Assembly: GCF_000010345.1 (NCBI RefSeq)
Contig: NC_009663.1
Location: forward strand, 744,001 to 808,000
Direction of reading: 5' to 3'
Length of the DNA: 64,000 bases
Origin: Sulfurovum sp. NBC37-1
GTDB lineage: Bacteria > Campylobacterota > Campylobacteria > Campylobacterales > Sulfurovaceae
The notes under the pieces are model-generated. The model had not been told where the DNA came from. It did no database searches and worked only from the letters and a program-made list of their open reading frames with translations. Of this stretch, positions 1 through 9,218 are shown one piece after another (position 1 is the stretch's first letter; each line of letters starts with the position of its first letter). The translations under genes were made by a program, and so were the position numbers.

Positions 1-1707
1 AAAAAGTTTCAAGCCAAGAGCCGTGAGCTCGATGCACTCGATAAGACGCTCAAAGCATTGCAAAAACTCAAGGAGGACTTTGCCAAACTGAACTCCGATC
101 TTGCCCTGCTTCAAAAAGGCTTGGAAGATCAAAAATCCAATCTGCAAAAGGGGCAAAAAGGGCTGAAAGAGCTGCAGACCAAAGCATCTCAGTACGAAAA
201 AGAGAAACATCTTATCGATGAGTACAAAGCACTTGCAGGAACGATCGCTAAACTGCAGAAGCAAAAAGAGCTGTTACTGAAAAAAGAGGGCTTGGAGAAA
301 GAGCAGGTTGCACTGCGTGAGCAGTATGAGAATGCCAAAAAAGAGATACAGGCCCTCAGGAAAAAGCTCGAAGCCAAGCCGGAACTTCTCAAAGAACAGG
401 CTGAAAAGAACCGACTGCTCCAAGCATCTGCGCAAAAGCTCAAAGAGATAGAAGCCGCAGAGAGCAGACTCAGAGAGGAGATCGCCAAATACAACGGCCT
501 GATCGAAAATACCAACAAACAGGTAGCCAGGATCGAATCCATCGGCAAGGGTTCGGACTGCCCCACCTGCACCCGCCCCCTGCTCGATGAGTATGACAAT
601 GTGATTGCTACACTCAAAGAGACAATAGAGAAGCTCCACAACGAGGAGATCGCCAAAAGAGAGCATGAGCTCAAAGCAGTCGTAGATGCAAAGGCAAAAG
701 AACAGGAGACAAAGACCAAACTTGAACAGAGTTTACAAAAACTAAGCGGTGATCTTCGTGTGCTGGAAGCCGATGAAAAGACACTCGCTGACAAAGAAGA
801 AGAGTTCAAAAAGATTACGGCAAAAGGACTAAGTAACAAACAGGCACTTGAAGCGCTTAAAGACGTGAAGTACGACGAAGAGGCGCATAAAGAAGCGTTG
901 GCAAAAAAGGAAAAACTGGAGTCCAAGTACAAAGAGCTCATCGGACTCTCCACGCTCATTGCCCAGATACCGGCACTTGAAAATGAGTTAAAGGCCATAG
1001 CGTCAGGCATCACTCAGAGTGAGGAGAAGATCAAAAAGCAGGAAAAAGCCATAGCAGCGCACAGCTACGATGCCAAAGAGCATGAAAAACAGTCAGAACT
1101 CTATGCCAAGGTGAGCAAAGAGAAAGACGATCTTGCCAAAGCGCTTTCAGATGAGAGGGTCAAGCTCAAAGGAATTGAAGGCGAGATAAAGACACTCCAA
1201 AGCAAACTTGCCAGAAACGAAGAGCAAAAAAAGCAGCTCCAGGTCAAGCTCGATGACAAAAGCGATTATGACAAGCTCAAAGCTTTCATGGGTGAGTTCA
1301 AAAACAAGATCAACTCCCAAATCTCCCCACGCATCAGCCAGCTGGCTTCCGAGATGTACGCGACAATCACCCGAGGGAAATATCAGCACATCGAAGTAAG
1401 CGATGAGTTTGACTTTTTCATCTACGATGACGGTGTCAAGTACCCCATAGAGCGTTTCAGCGGTGGGGAGGTGGATTTGGCAAACCTCGTGCTGCGCATT
1501 GCGATCTCCAAGACGCTGAGTGAGCTTAGCGGCAGCGGTGGGGTTGGTTTCCTGGCGTTTGATGAGGTGTTCGGCTCACAGGATGAAGAGCGGCGTTTTG
1601 AGATCATGGAGGCATTCCATACCATCAAAGAGCAGTACCGGCAGATATTTCTAATTTCTCATGAGAGTGAGATTAAGGAGATGTTTGAGAGGGTGGTGGA
1701 GTTGTGA
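1..1707 (+). CDS. sbcC: SbcC/Rad50-like exonuclease subunit C, 3' part
   Basis: The gene is open from the first base, so the N-terminal Walker A half lies outside the window. What is seen is a long Lys/Glu-rich coiled coil, a zinc hook CPTC (about nt 559-570), more coiled coil, then the C-terminal ATPase lobe. That lobe has the ABC signature FSGGE (about nt 1456), Walker B FLAFDEVFG and the H-loop SHE. This is the Rad50/SbcC layout; family members work with the SbcD nuclease in repair of DNA ends and hairpins. The stop codon overlaps the start of the next gene (TGATG). Base composition is richer in G+C than the AT-rich cassette that follows. SbcD is not in the window. Confidence 0.88.
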   Translation, partial: KKFQAKSRELDALDKTLKALQKLKEDFAKLNSDLALLQKGLEDQKSNLQKGQKGLKELQTKASQYEKEKHLIDEYKALAGTIAKLQKQKELLLKKEGLEKEQVALREQYENAKKEIQALRKKLEAKPELLKEQAEKNRLLQASAQKLKEIEAAESRLREEIAKYNGLIENTNKQVARIESIGKGSDCPTCTRPLLDEYDNVIATLKETIEKLHNEEIAKREHELKAVVDAKAKEQETKTKLEQSLQKLSGDLRVLEADEKTLADKEEEFKKITAKGLSNKQALEALKDVKYDEEAHKEALAKKEKLESKYKELIGLSTLIAQIPALENELKAIASGITQSEEKIKKQEKAIAAHSYDAKEHEKQSELYAKVSKEKDDLAKALSDERVKLKGIEGEIKTLQSKLARNEEQKKQLQVKLDDKSDYDKLKAFMGEFKNKINSQISPRISQLASEMYATITRGKYQHIEVSDEFDFFIYDDGVKYPIERFSGGEVDLANLVLRIAISKTLSELSGSGGVGFLAFDEVFGSQDEERRFEIMEAFHTIKEQYRQIFLISHESEIKEMFERVVEL

Positions 1708-2240
1708 TGGAAATAAAATTTTTAAAAGCTTATAATGGTGATGCAATATATATTTCATATCATGGAAAAAATATTATAATTGATACTGGTACGGGTGCAA
1801 CATATAGTTCCAAAAGACCCAGAAGACCTAAGCAGTATGGAGAATTAAAAGATATCATTGATTATATTAAATCCAAAGATGAGAAGATAGATTTGTTAAT
1901 AATTACACATTTAGATGACGATCATATTGGTGGTGTTTTGAAATGGTTTGATAATGATATAGCAAATGCTAAAAATTTAGTTCAATCTGTATGGTTTAAT
2001 TCGGGTGTAGTCATAAATAAGTATTTTGAAAGTCAAGAAGCAGATGAAAATAATTATACACTGGAAGGAGAATATAATCCAGATACAAGTATAAAACAAG
2101 GAGTCTCTTTTGAACAATATCTTTTAGAGAATCGTATTAGCAACATTGAACTTATAAAGTCAGGTATGATTAAAGAAATAGAAGATATGAAGTTTATTAT
2201 TTTATCGCCTACTGAAGATAAATTAAAAAAGCTACTTAAA

Positions 2241-3901
2241 CCCAAATCCGTAAATAGAAAATAACCATAAAAGAAGAAGTATCGTAAAATAGGGGAAAAG
2301 AAAGACAAAAGCGACACTAAACACTTTCACCCATTTGGTGAAGCTTTTGCCAAGGAGTAAAAGTATGCCACAAGGTGTGTTAAATTTTTCTGTAGAGGGA
2401 ACTAAAGAGTCACTTACTTCCAATGCCGGAACCATATTATTCGGTGAATATCTAAAAGCAACTAAAATCGATCAATTCTGTAATGCCTATCTACCTTTAC
2501 CTCAAAGTAATCGAGGTTATATGCCATTTGAACACATGCAACCATTACTTCTTATGCTTCATAGCGGAGGAAGGGTCCTGGATGACTTACGTATGATTCA
2601 TAAAGATAAAGCCATCAAAGAGACGTTGAAGATTAAACATATACCTGTATCAGAGAGTGTAGGAAAATGGATCACACGTCACGGACTACATGGTATCTAT
2701 GGTATTGAATCCATCAATCGTAAACTGTTGCGAAGACATTTAAAAACGATAGATGAGCCTTTAGTACTTGATATTGATGCTTCGGTAATATTTTCACAAA
2801 AAAGTACAGCAGTGACAACTTATAAAATGCAAAGCGGATATATACCTATGATTGGTCATATCAATGGCGGATATGTGATTCACAGTGAATTTCGTTCAGG
2901 CAATATTGCGCCCGCAGATAATAATCTGACGTTTCTAAAAAGATGTCGGGAACAATTACCCAAAGCAAAATCACTCTCTTTTTTTAGAGCAGATTCTGCT
3001 TCTTATCAGGCTGAACTTTTTAACCACTGCAATAATCATCATATCACCTATACCGTGGGCGCTAACTTAGATCATTCCGTCTACGCCAATATCAAAGAAA
3101 TTAAAGAGTGGCAATCATTCCAAACCAAAGAAGGTACAGCACATCACCTTAAAGAAGAAGTAGCTGAGTTTATACATACCATGCAGCACACAGACCATGC
3201 CTTTAGACTGATTGTTGTCAAAAAGACAGTGACACCGGTACTTCCGGAGATCTGGGATATGTTGAGTATAGACGAAAAACTTGATCTTGCCAGAGAGCAT
3301 TATTATGTCATCGCTACCAATGCAGATGAAAGCATGTCTGCTCAGGATGTTGTTAGGTTTTATCGCAAGCGTGGAGATACAAGCGAGAACCGGATCAAAG
3401 AACTTAAAAATGGTTTCAATCTCAATTATCTTCCTTCATCAAATTTTATCTCCAATGCATTTTACTTTCAGATAGGTGTACTGGCTTATAATCTCTTCAT
3501 TCTTTTTAAACAAATACTGCAAAATAGCTGGCAAAAACATACGGTTGCCACGATACGCTATAAGTTTTATCGTTTAGCAGGAAAGGTAGTGAAACACAGT
3601 AGGCAGACTATCTTGAAAGTTCAAAAAGAGTTTGTAGAAATATTTCACTCCATAAGAGAATGCATCTATAGGGTTTCACTGGAATGATACCCGTATAAAG
3701 TCACCAAAAACATCAATACGATAGAAACTTCAAACACTAGAATAGTGCCTAAAAAAACAGCATTTTTAGCATAAACATGTCGGTGTGCTAAAAACAACAA
3801 GGTAATACGCAAATTTATGATGCATCTAATCTTTTAGCATAATATCTCTCGTTGATTTTAGTTCAATTTATGATTACTTTGGGGCTATTTACGGATTTGG
3901 G
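2241..3901 (+). mobile_element. IS1380-family-like insertion sequence, 1661 bp
   Basis: Both ends carry a perfect 17-bp inverted repeat beginning CCCAAATCCGTAAATAG (2241-2257 and 3885-3901). A 5-bp direct repeat TTAAA flanks it (2236-2240 and 3902-3906), a typical target duplication. One full-length DDE transposase gene fills most of the element; about 200 bp of AT-rich sequence between its stop and the right repeat holds no gene I can see. Length, terminal repeats and transposase all fit IS1380. Perfect ends and a preserved host frame indicate a young insertion. Confidence 0.9.
2365..3687 (+). CDS. IS1380-like DDE transposase
   Basis: An RNase H-fold DDE transposase of 440 aa that should mobilise the surrounding element. 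The IS1380-type pattern is visible: VLDIDASV (first Asp), FFRADSASY (second Asp region) and a C-terminal region with YRKRGDTSENRIKELKNG that contains the Glu. The start is ATG 2365 because AAGGAG lies 7 nt upstream; an upstream TTG at 2335 has no such site. The frame is intact with no internal stop, so it may be active. It lies in the same orientation as the disrupted host gene. Confidence 0.88.
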   Translation: MPQGVLNFSVEGTKESLTSNAGTILFGEYLKATKIDQFCNAYLPLPQSNRGYMPFEHMQPLLLMLHSGGRVLDDLRMIHKDKAIKETLKIKHIPVSESVGKWITRHGLHGIYGIESINRKLLRRHLKTIDEPLVLDIDASVIFSQKSTAVTTYKMQSGYIPMIGHINGGYVIHSEFRSGNIAPADNNLTFLKRCREQLPKAKSLSFFRADSASYQAELFNHCNNHHITYTVGANLDHSVYANIKEIKEWQSFQTKEGTAHHLKEEVAEFIHTMQHTDHAFRLIVVKKTVTPVLPEIWDMLSIDEKLDLAREHYYVIATNADESMSAQDVVRFYRKRGDTSENRIKELKNGFNLNYLPSSNFISNAFYFQIGVLAYNLFILFKQILQNSWQKHTVATIRYKFYRLAGKVVKHSRQTILKVQKEFVEIFHSIRECIYRVSLE

Positions 3902-4412
3902 TTAAAAATTGGGAAAAGGAAACTTCATATAATCCCCATACTTCTTTATCTAATGACTATGAAAAATCTTTTGATGAATTATTGCAAAATGAATTTGAGG
4001 AAGATAAATCATTACCTAATGGAAGTTCTATAGCTTTTATTTTAGAAATAGGTGATAAAAAAATATTGTTCTTAGGGGATTCTCATCCAAGTGTTATTAT
4101 AGATGGTTTAAAAGAACTAAGATATTCGAATAGGAATAAATTAGAAATTGATTTCATGAAAGTTTCTCATCATGGAAGTAAAGCCAATACATCAAATGAA
4201 TTATTGGAAATAATTAAATGTGATAAGTTTATTATTAGTACTGATGGCTCAAAGCATGGTTTACCAAATAAAGAAACTTTGGCTAGAATTATTAATAAAC
4301 ATTCAGGATGTAAAATATATTTTACTTATCCAGATTTGATAAAAAAGATATTTAGTGAAAAAGAGTTAAATAATGGTTTGTTTGAAGCTTTAGATATAAG
4401 TGAGTTCCGTAT

Positions 4413-5696
4413 ATGAGTTTTTTTGAACAATGTAGACAGTGTTCTGTAATGGTTGATGGTGGCAGTGGGGTACTCTTTCAACCAATGACAGAAGAATATA
4501 GCTATATATTAACTGCAAAACATAATTTATATGATAATCAAAATAATCCTAAACTAGCAACTGACATACATTTTACGCGTTCCCCAGAGGGTACATCTGA
4601 AAATATTATAGAAAAATATGAACATACTACTTTAGATATAGCTATTTTAAAAATAGAAAAAATAGATTTTACAAGTCCCTATAAACAATGGGAACAAGTA
4701 AATAATGGGGATGAATTTAAATTTTATGGATATCCAGAAAATAGAAGACAGCAGACTGAAGAAATTAAATATTTTAATTTAAAAGTTGGAGATATGTCTG
4801 GACAAGAGATTGTGGCTGAAAATGACAGTTATTATGCGCAATCAGATGTTAGTGGATGTTCTGGTGGAGGAGTATTTAGACAAGATGGTGAAAATTTTAT
4901 TTTAGTTGGTATTGAATGTCGTATGGATGCAGAATCTGCTGAAGATGAAAATAATAGTAGATTAAGATTTATTAGTATAAATGCATTCGATAAAATTATT
5001 GAAGACAATAATGGTGTGTTACAACCGTTATATCCACCTTTTCTAAATAATTTTTCTAGTTTATTGGATAATATTTTTTTCTTAAATGGTATGGAAGAAG
5101 CAGAAAAAAGATTAACTCAAGATAGGTTAAGACTGATTGCAGAAGATTTATCTAAGAAAATAAAACCCATAGATATTAAAAATAGATACAACATATTAGA
5201 GTCAAGTTATGATAAAAAATGTTATTCTAATAAAGAGCTTTGGTCTATGTATTTAGAGTTTATTGTTATATCTGTTTTTTTAGATATGTATAGCCCTCTT
5301 GGGATAGAGGCAATTAGAGATATAAATAAAAAAAGAAAATTTCTTTTTTTGAAATCAACTAACTGGAAAGAGAATAAAGAAGAAATTTTAACCTCTGATT
5401 TTAGCTCATTAGAAAAAAATGCAACTGTTATAGTAGCTTGTGATGGAGATAGAACACCAACAAGTTGTCATATAAAATCTTCTACATTAGAAAATATTGG
5501 ACATGGTATATTACCTGAAAAATTCAATATAGCTTATGGTATGAATCCTTATCATGATTTTACATTTAAGCATATTCATGCGATACAAAAACAGATGATA
5601 GATGACTGCGATAATAGTGATACAGTATTTAATGGTGCTACTGCAACTAATATTGAGGAGATTATTAAAGATGAAATTAATAAAGTTTTTGGATAA
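4413..5696 (+). CDS. Trypsin-like protease effector of a Lamassu/ABC-3C system
   Basis: A 427-aa protein with an N-terminal chymotrypsin-fold protease. The triad is readable: His37 in LTAKHNL, Asp75 in LDIAILK and Ser150 in GCSGGGV. The C-terminal half (from about residue 215) is alpha-helical without a known fold that I recognise; in ABC-3C/Lamassu effectors this part docks to the SMC/middle-component complex (family knowledge). No signal peptide, so the protease acts in the cytoplasm, presumably on self or phage proteins after activation. ATG overlaps the MBL stop (ATGA), and its own 3' end overlaps the next gene by 26 bp. Strongly AT-rich, like the rest of the cassette. Confidence 0.82.
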   Translation: MSFFEQCRQCSVMVDGGSGVLFQPMTEEYSYILTAKHNLYDNQNNPKLATDIHFTRSPEGTSENIIEKYEHTTLDIAILKIEKIDFTSPYKQWEQVNNGDEFKFYGYPENRRQQTEEIKYFNLKVGDMSGQEIVAENDSYYAQSDVSGCSGGGVFRQDGENFILVGIECRMDAESAEDENNSRLRFISINAFDKIIEDNNGVLQPLYPPFLNNFSSLLDNIFFLNGMEEAEKRLTQDRLRLIAEDLSKKIKPIDIKNRYNILESSYDKKCYSNKELWSMYLEFIVISVFLDMYSPLGIEAIRDINKKRKFLFLKSTNWKENKEEILTSDFSSLEKNATVIVACDGDRTPTSCHIKSSTLENIGHGILPEKFNIAYGMNPYHDFTFKHIHAIQKQMIDDCDNSDTVFNGATATNIEEIIKDEINKVFG

Positions 5697-6201
5697 TAAA
5701 GATATAGAAGAGATAAAATTGAACTATGATTTAAATTATTTAAAAGTAGTTAAATATGAAAGCTATGATTTAATAGTCATATTTATAAAAGAGAAAAGCT
5801 CAAATAAGTTAAAAGAAAACTGGCAAAAAACTTGTAGCGTTCTTTCTGAGAGCATTGAAGATGAATTACTTATTGATAATTTCATTAGGTGGAATGTTTA
5901 TATATTATATACCCTAGAAGAAGAGGTTAGTAATGAATTAAAATATAAAATAGAGAATAATACTTTTTTTGCTAGAAAGATTATAGAAGATAGATATAAA
6001 TTGGATTTAACTGATGAAAACATACAAAAACTTATTGAAAAACATATTACTTTTAATGATATAAGATTAATAAAAACTTCACAAGTTAATGATAAATATA
6101 GTTCAGATTCTAAGGTATATTCAGAACTTAAAGATTTACATGATATTAATGCAAACAAAATAGATGAAATATTAAATCTATTAGAAGAAGGTGTCAAGTA
6201 A
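5671..6201 (+). CDS. lmuC: Lamassu LmuC / ABC-3C middle component
   Basis: A 176-aa acidic helical protein between the effector and the SMC gene. The segment RWNVYILYTLEEEVSNELK followed by NTFFARKIIED resembles ABC-3C middle components, which bridge the ATPase and the effector. ATG 5671 is chosen because it removes most of the overlap with the protease and has GAGGAG upstream; in-frame starts at 5602 and 5632 are less likely. Its stop overlaps the next start (TAATG). Assignment rests on gene order and this short pattern, so it is less certain than its neighbours. Confidence 0.68.
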   Translation: MKLIKFLDNKDIEEIKLNYDLNYLKVVKYESYDLIVIFIKEKSSNKLKENWQKTCSVLSESIEDELLIDNFIRWNVYILYTLEEEVSNELKYKIENNTFFARKIIEDRYKLDLTDENIQKLIEKHITFNDIRLIKTSQVNDKYSSDSKVYSELKDLHDINANKIDEILNLLEEGVK

Positions 6202-9200
6202 TGAAATTTAAAAAAGTAGAATTACATGCTTTTAGAGCATATAAAAATAAAGATAATGGTACTTTTGATTTTACTTTTCCTAATGACAAAATAGCAAATT
6301 TTATATCAATCTATGCTCCAAATGGATTTGGGAAAACTTCTTTTTATGACGGAGTAGAATGGGCAGTTACTAAAAATATTTCACGATTAGATATTTATAA
6401 AAAAATATCTGATGCTGAGAGAAAATTTATAGAAAAAAAGAGTGGAAATAGAGAAAAACAATATATATTGAAAAATAAATTTGTAGATGATAATACAAAA
6501 GGATATGTTAAAGTATGGACGGATCGTAAAGAGTTTGAAAATACTATTCCTGCTATTTCAAGAGCTGGTGGAAAAGATTATTTTTCAAGTCAAAAAAGTA
6601 TTAATAGTTATTTTAAAGATGTTATTTTATCTCAAGATGGTATAGATAATTTTTTAAAAGCGGATGATGACAAAGAAAGATATACAAAATTCATTTCTCA
6701 TTTTGGTGATAAGACACTGGCTAACTACTATAGTAATATTGAAAAATTAGAGAAGAAAAATAATCAAGAAAAAGAAGAAATAAAAAAAGAAAAAGAGAAG
6801 ATTGAAAAAAGGTTAAATGTAAGAATCGACGATAGTATTTTTAAATCTACCAATAAAATAATAGAAGAAATAAATCTAAAAAATTCAGAAAAACTAGACT
6901 TGATTGATGATAGTTTTGATGAAATCAAAAAATCTGAACTAGAAACTAAGTTATTGCAAGAAAAAAAGAATCTTAGTGAACTAATAAACTATTTTGAAAG
7001 CAAATTAATACCTGAATTACCCCATTGGTTAGAAGAAAGTGAAATATATTTTAAAGATAAGCAGAGTTGGGAAAAGTTAAAAAATAAATCAAATGATTAT
7101 GTTGGATTATTAAATACGACAAAAAATATAAAAATTATTCAAGACTTAATTGATACAAAGAAGTTAGAAAAAGAAAAACTTACGAATTTAAGAAAAAAAT
7201 ATCCCAAATATGAAGCAATTGAAAGTGAAATTCGCAATATTGAAATACGTATTAAAGAGCTGAATAATGCAAAGATAAAATATGAAAAGAATCTCGATAA
7301 AATAGAAGTTGCGTATAATGAATTATCTATTAAAGTTGAAAGATTAGAAAAAGAGAAAAGAGAGATAGATAAATTATTAATTGATATACCAAAAATCTAT
7401 GAAAATATTGAAAAATTACAGAGGTACGTTAGTGATATAAAAATTTTTAGGGATGCGTTAGTAAAATATGATCATATTAAAGAAGCTATAAAAAGTAATA
7501 TTTTTATAGATATTCGTTCAGATGACAGATATAAATTAAAAGTTGAAAAGATTGAATCATTAATTCAGAAAAATACATTTAATGAAGAAAAATTAACTGC
7601 ACTGCAGCATAAAAAGAATGAACATCAACAATATAATAGAGAATTAAGAAACTTAATATCATTAGGGATACAAATTATTGATGAGACTCAAAATGATACT
7701 TGCCCTTTGTGTAATACAAAACAAGATTCATATGACGCATTGAAAAATAAGGTATTAAATAATCCTTTATTGAATACCCTAGAAAAAGAAATTTTAAAAG
7801 AAGAAGAAAAGATACAATACATTATTAATACGAATAATAAGATAATTGAAGATGAGAAAAAATTCATTATTCAATCATTGAATAATGAATTTTCTGATAC
7901 TAAAAATAAAATTGATAAATTAGAGTATCAAATAAAAAGTCTATCTCCAAATATACTAGAAGAAGATAAAGATTCTTTATTATTAAATCTTATAAGAAAA
8001 ACAGAAGCAATGAGTCAAGATGAACTAACTAAATTAAAGAAGAAAGAGCAAAATACATTTCATAATTCAATAACTGAATTAAAAAATAGAATGATTGAGT
8101 TGAAGATTCAAGAAAAAGAAAGAAAAGAAAATATTTTGCTTATTGAAGAAGCATTAAAAATTCATAATAAAAGTTTGAATAAACTTAAAAATGAAGAAGA
8201 ATATTTAGCTGTATATAATTATATAAATAAATTTGAAGCTAAAATAGATGTGCTTGAGCAAATAAATAATAATATAGAAAGTATTGATAAATTACTTAAT
8301 ATAAAGAATCTTGAGTTAGATAATTTAAATAATGAAAAATCATCCATTGTAGATAAATATACTGTTGAAAATTTAGATAATTTAGATGTCGAAATAAAAT
8401 TATTAGATGATGAAATATTTAAATTATATTCAAGAAATATTTTAACATATGAATCAATGTATGAGAAATTTTTTAAAGAGAAGATTACCAATATCGATAA
8501 TGTAAAAAACCATATAAAAGCTAAAGAAATTGAATTGAATACACGACAAACAAGTAATAAGAAAATAGTCAATTCAATTGAAATAATAGAAAAAAACATA
8601 GATACTTTATTGAAGTTTATTGAAAATAAAAAGATGAAGCAAGAATTCGAAAAATATGATGAAAAATATAATATTAAAATAAAAGTAGCATCTAAATTAA
8701 GCACAGAGAAAAAGAAATTAGAAGAGAAAATCAATAAAGATATAGAAGAATTTTTTCATGAAGATTTAATTAATCAAATTTATGAAAAAATTGATCCACA
8801 TCCTGACTATAAGAAAGTGAAATTTGAATGCCATTTTGAGAATGGGGTTGGGAAATTGAATGTTTTTGTTGATAATGATAATGGTACTAAGCATATATCA
8901 CCAGCACTTTATTATAGTACAGCACAGCTCAATGTATTAAGTTTGAGTATTTTTTTAGCAAAAGCGTTACAAACAAAAGATGAGAATGGAAATAATGTAG
9001 ATTGTATTTTCATTGATGACCCTATTCAATCAATGGACAGTATTAATATACTTGCAACGATAGATTTATTAAGAAGCTTTATTGCAAACCATAATAAACA
9101 GATTATTCTTTCGACACATGATGAAAATTTCTATTATTTATTAAAAAAGAAAATACCTACAGAGTATTTTGATTCTAGGTTTATTGAACTAGAAACATAT

Positions 9201-9218
9201 GGAAAAGTTAAAAGGTAA
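6201..9218 (+). CDS. lmuB: Lamassu LmuB, SMC/Rad50-like ATPase with zinc hook
   Basis: A 1005-aa ABC ATPase of the SMC class. Walker A is APNGFGKT (residues 39-46); two long coiled-coil arms meet at a zinc hook CPLC (about residue 501). Near the C-terminus are Walker B FIDDP (about 937) and the H-loop STHD (about 971). The signature region before Walker B reads YYSTAQLNVL, not LSGGQ, which is usual for Lamassu/ABC-3C ATPases and unlike the SbcC gene at the window start. In Lamassu the SMC subunit senses foreign DNA ends and releases the effector (family knowledge). Very AT-rich: only 11 of 60 bases are G or C in 8221-8280. The stop overlaps the DUF2779 start (TAATG). Confidence 0.85.
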   Translation: MKFKKVELHAFRAYKNKDNGTFDFTFPNDKIANFISIYAPNGFGKTSFYDGVEWAVTKNISRLDIYKKISDAERKFIEKKSGNREKQYILKNKFVDDNTKGYVKVWTDRKEFENTIPAISRAGGKDYFSSQKSINSYFKDVILSQDGIDNFLKADDDKERYTKFISHFGDKTLANYYSNIEKLEKKNNQEKEEIKKEKEKIEKRLNVRIDDSIFKSTNKIIEEINLKNSEKLDLIDDSFDEIKKSELETKLLQEKKNLSELINYFESKLIPELPHWLEESEIYFKDKQSWEKLKNKSNDYVGLLNTTKNIKIIQDLIDTKKLEKEKLTNLRKKYPKYEAIESEIRNIEIRIKELNNAKIKYEKNLDKIEVAYNELSIKVERLEKEKREIDKLLIDIPKIYENIEKLQRYVSDIKIFRDALVKYDHIKEAIKSNIFIDIRSDDRYKLKVEKIESLIQKNTFNEEKLTALQHKKNEHQQYNRELRNLISLGIQIIDETQNDTCPLCNTKQDSYDALKNKVLNNPLLNTLEKEILKEEEKIQYIINTNNKIIEDEKKFIIQSLNNEFSDTKNKIDKLEYQIKSLSPNILEEDKDSLLLNLIRKTEAMSQDELTKLKKKEQNTFHNSITELKNRMIELKIQEKERKENILLIEEALKIHNKSLNKLKNEEEYLAVYNYINKFEAKIDVLEQINNNIESIDKLLNIKNLELDNLNNEKSSIVDKYTVENLDNLDVEIKLLDDEIFKLYSRNILTYESMYEKFFKEKITNIDNVKNHIKAKEIELNTRQTSNKKIVNSIEIIEKNIDTLLKFIENKKMKQEFEKYDEKYNIKIKVASKLSTEKKKLEEKINKDIEEFFHEDLINQIYEKIDPHPDYKKVKFECHFENGVGKLNVFVDNDNGTKHISPALYYSTAQLNVLSLSIFLAKALQTKDENGNNVDCIFIDDPIQSMDSINILATIDLLRSFIANHNKQIILSTHDENFYYLLKKKIPTEYFDSRFIELETYGKVKR

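Larger units (their letters stand above)
1707..4416 (+). pseudogene. MBL-fold hydrolase effector, split by an IS1380-like element
   Basis: The coding sequence is in two parts, 1707-2240 and 3907-4416. The first holds the metal-binding motif THLDDDHIGG (ComEC-type beta-lactamase fold); the second holds VSHHGS and the C-terminal region. Removing the insertion plus one TTAAA duplication gives one continuous frame of about 347 residues, so the gene was intact before a probably recent insertion. ATG 1707 overlaps the sbcC stop; a GTG at 1704 is possible. The end overlaps the protease start by ATGA. In hydrolase+protease Lamassu systems such a protein is one of two effectors (family knowledge). Here it should be inactive unless the element excises. 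Confidence 0.8.

Noticed and set aside
189-1013. Long Ser-rich minus-strand frame (274 codons) opposite sbcC
   Set aside because: Mirror of a coiled-coil gene; Ser/Phe-rich composition reflects complemented Lys/Glu codons and no ribosome site or family resemblance exists.
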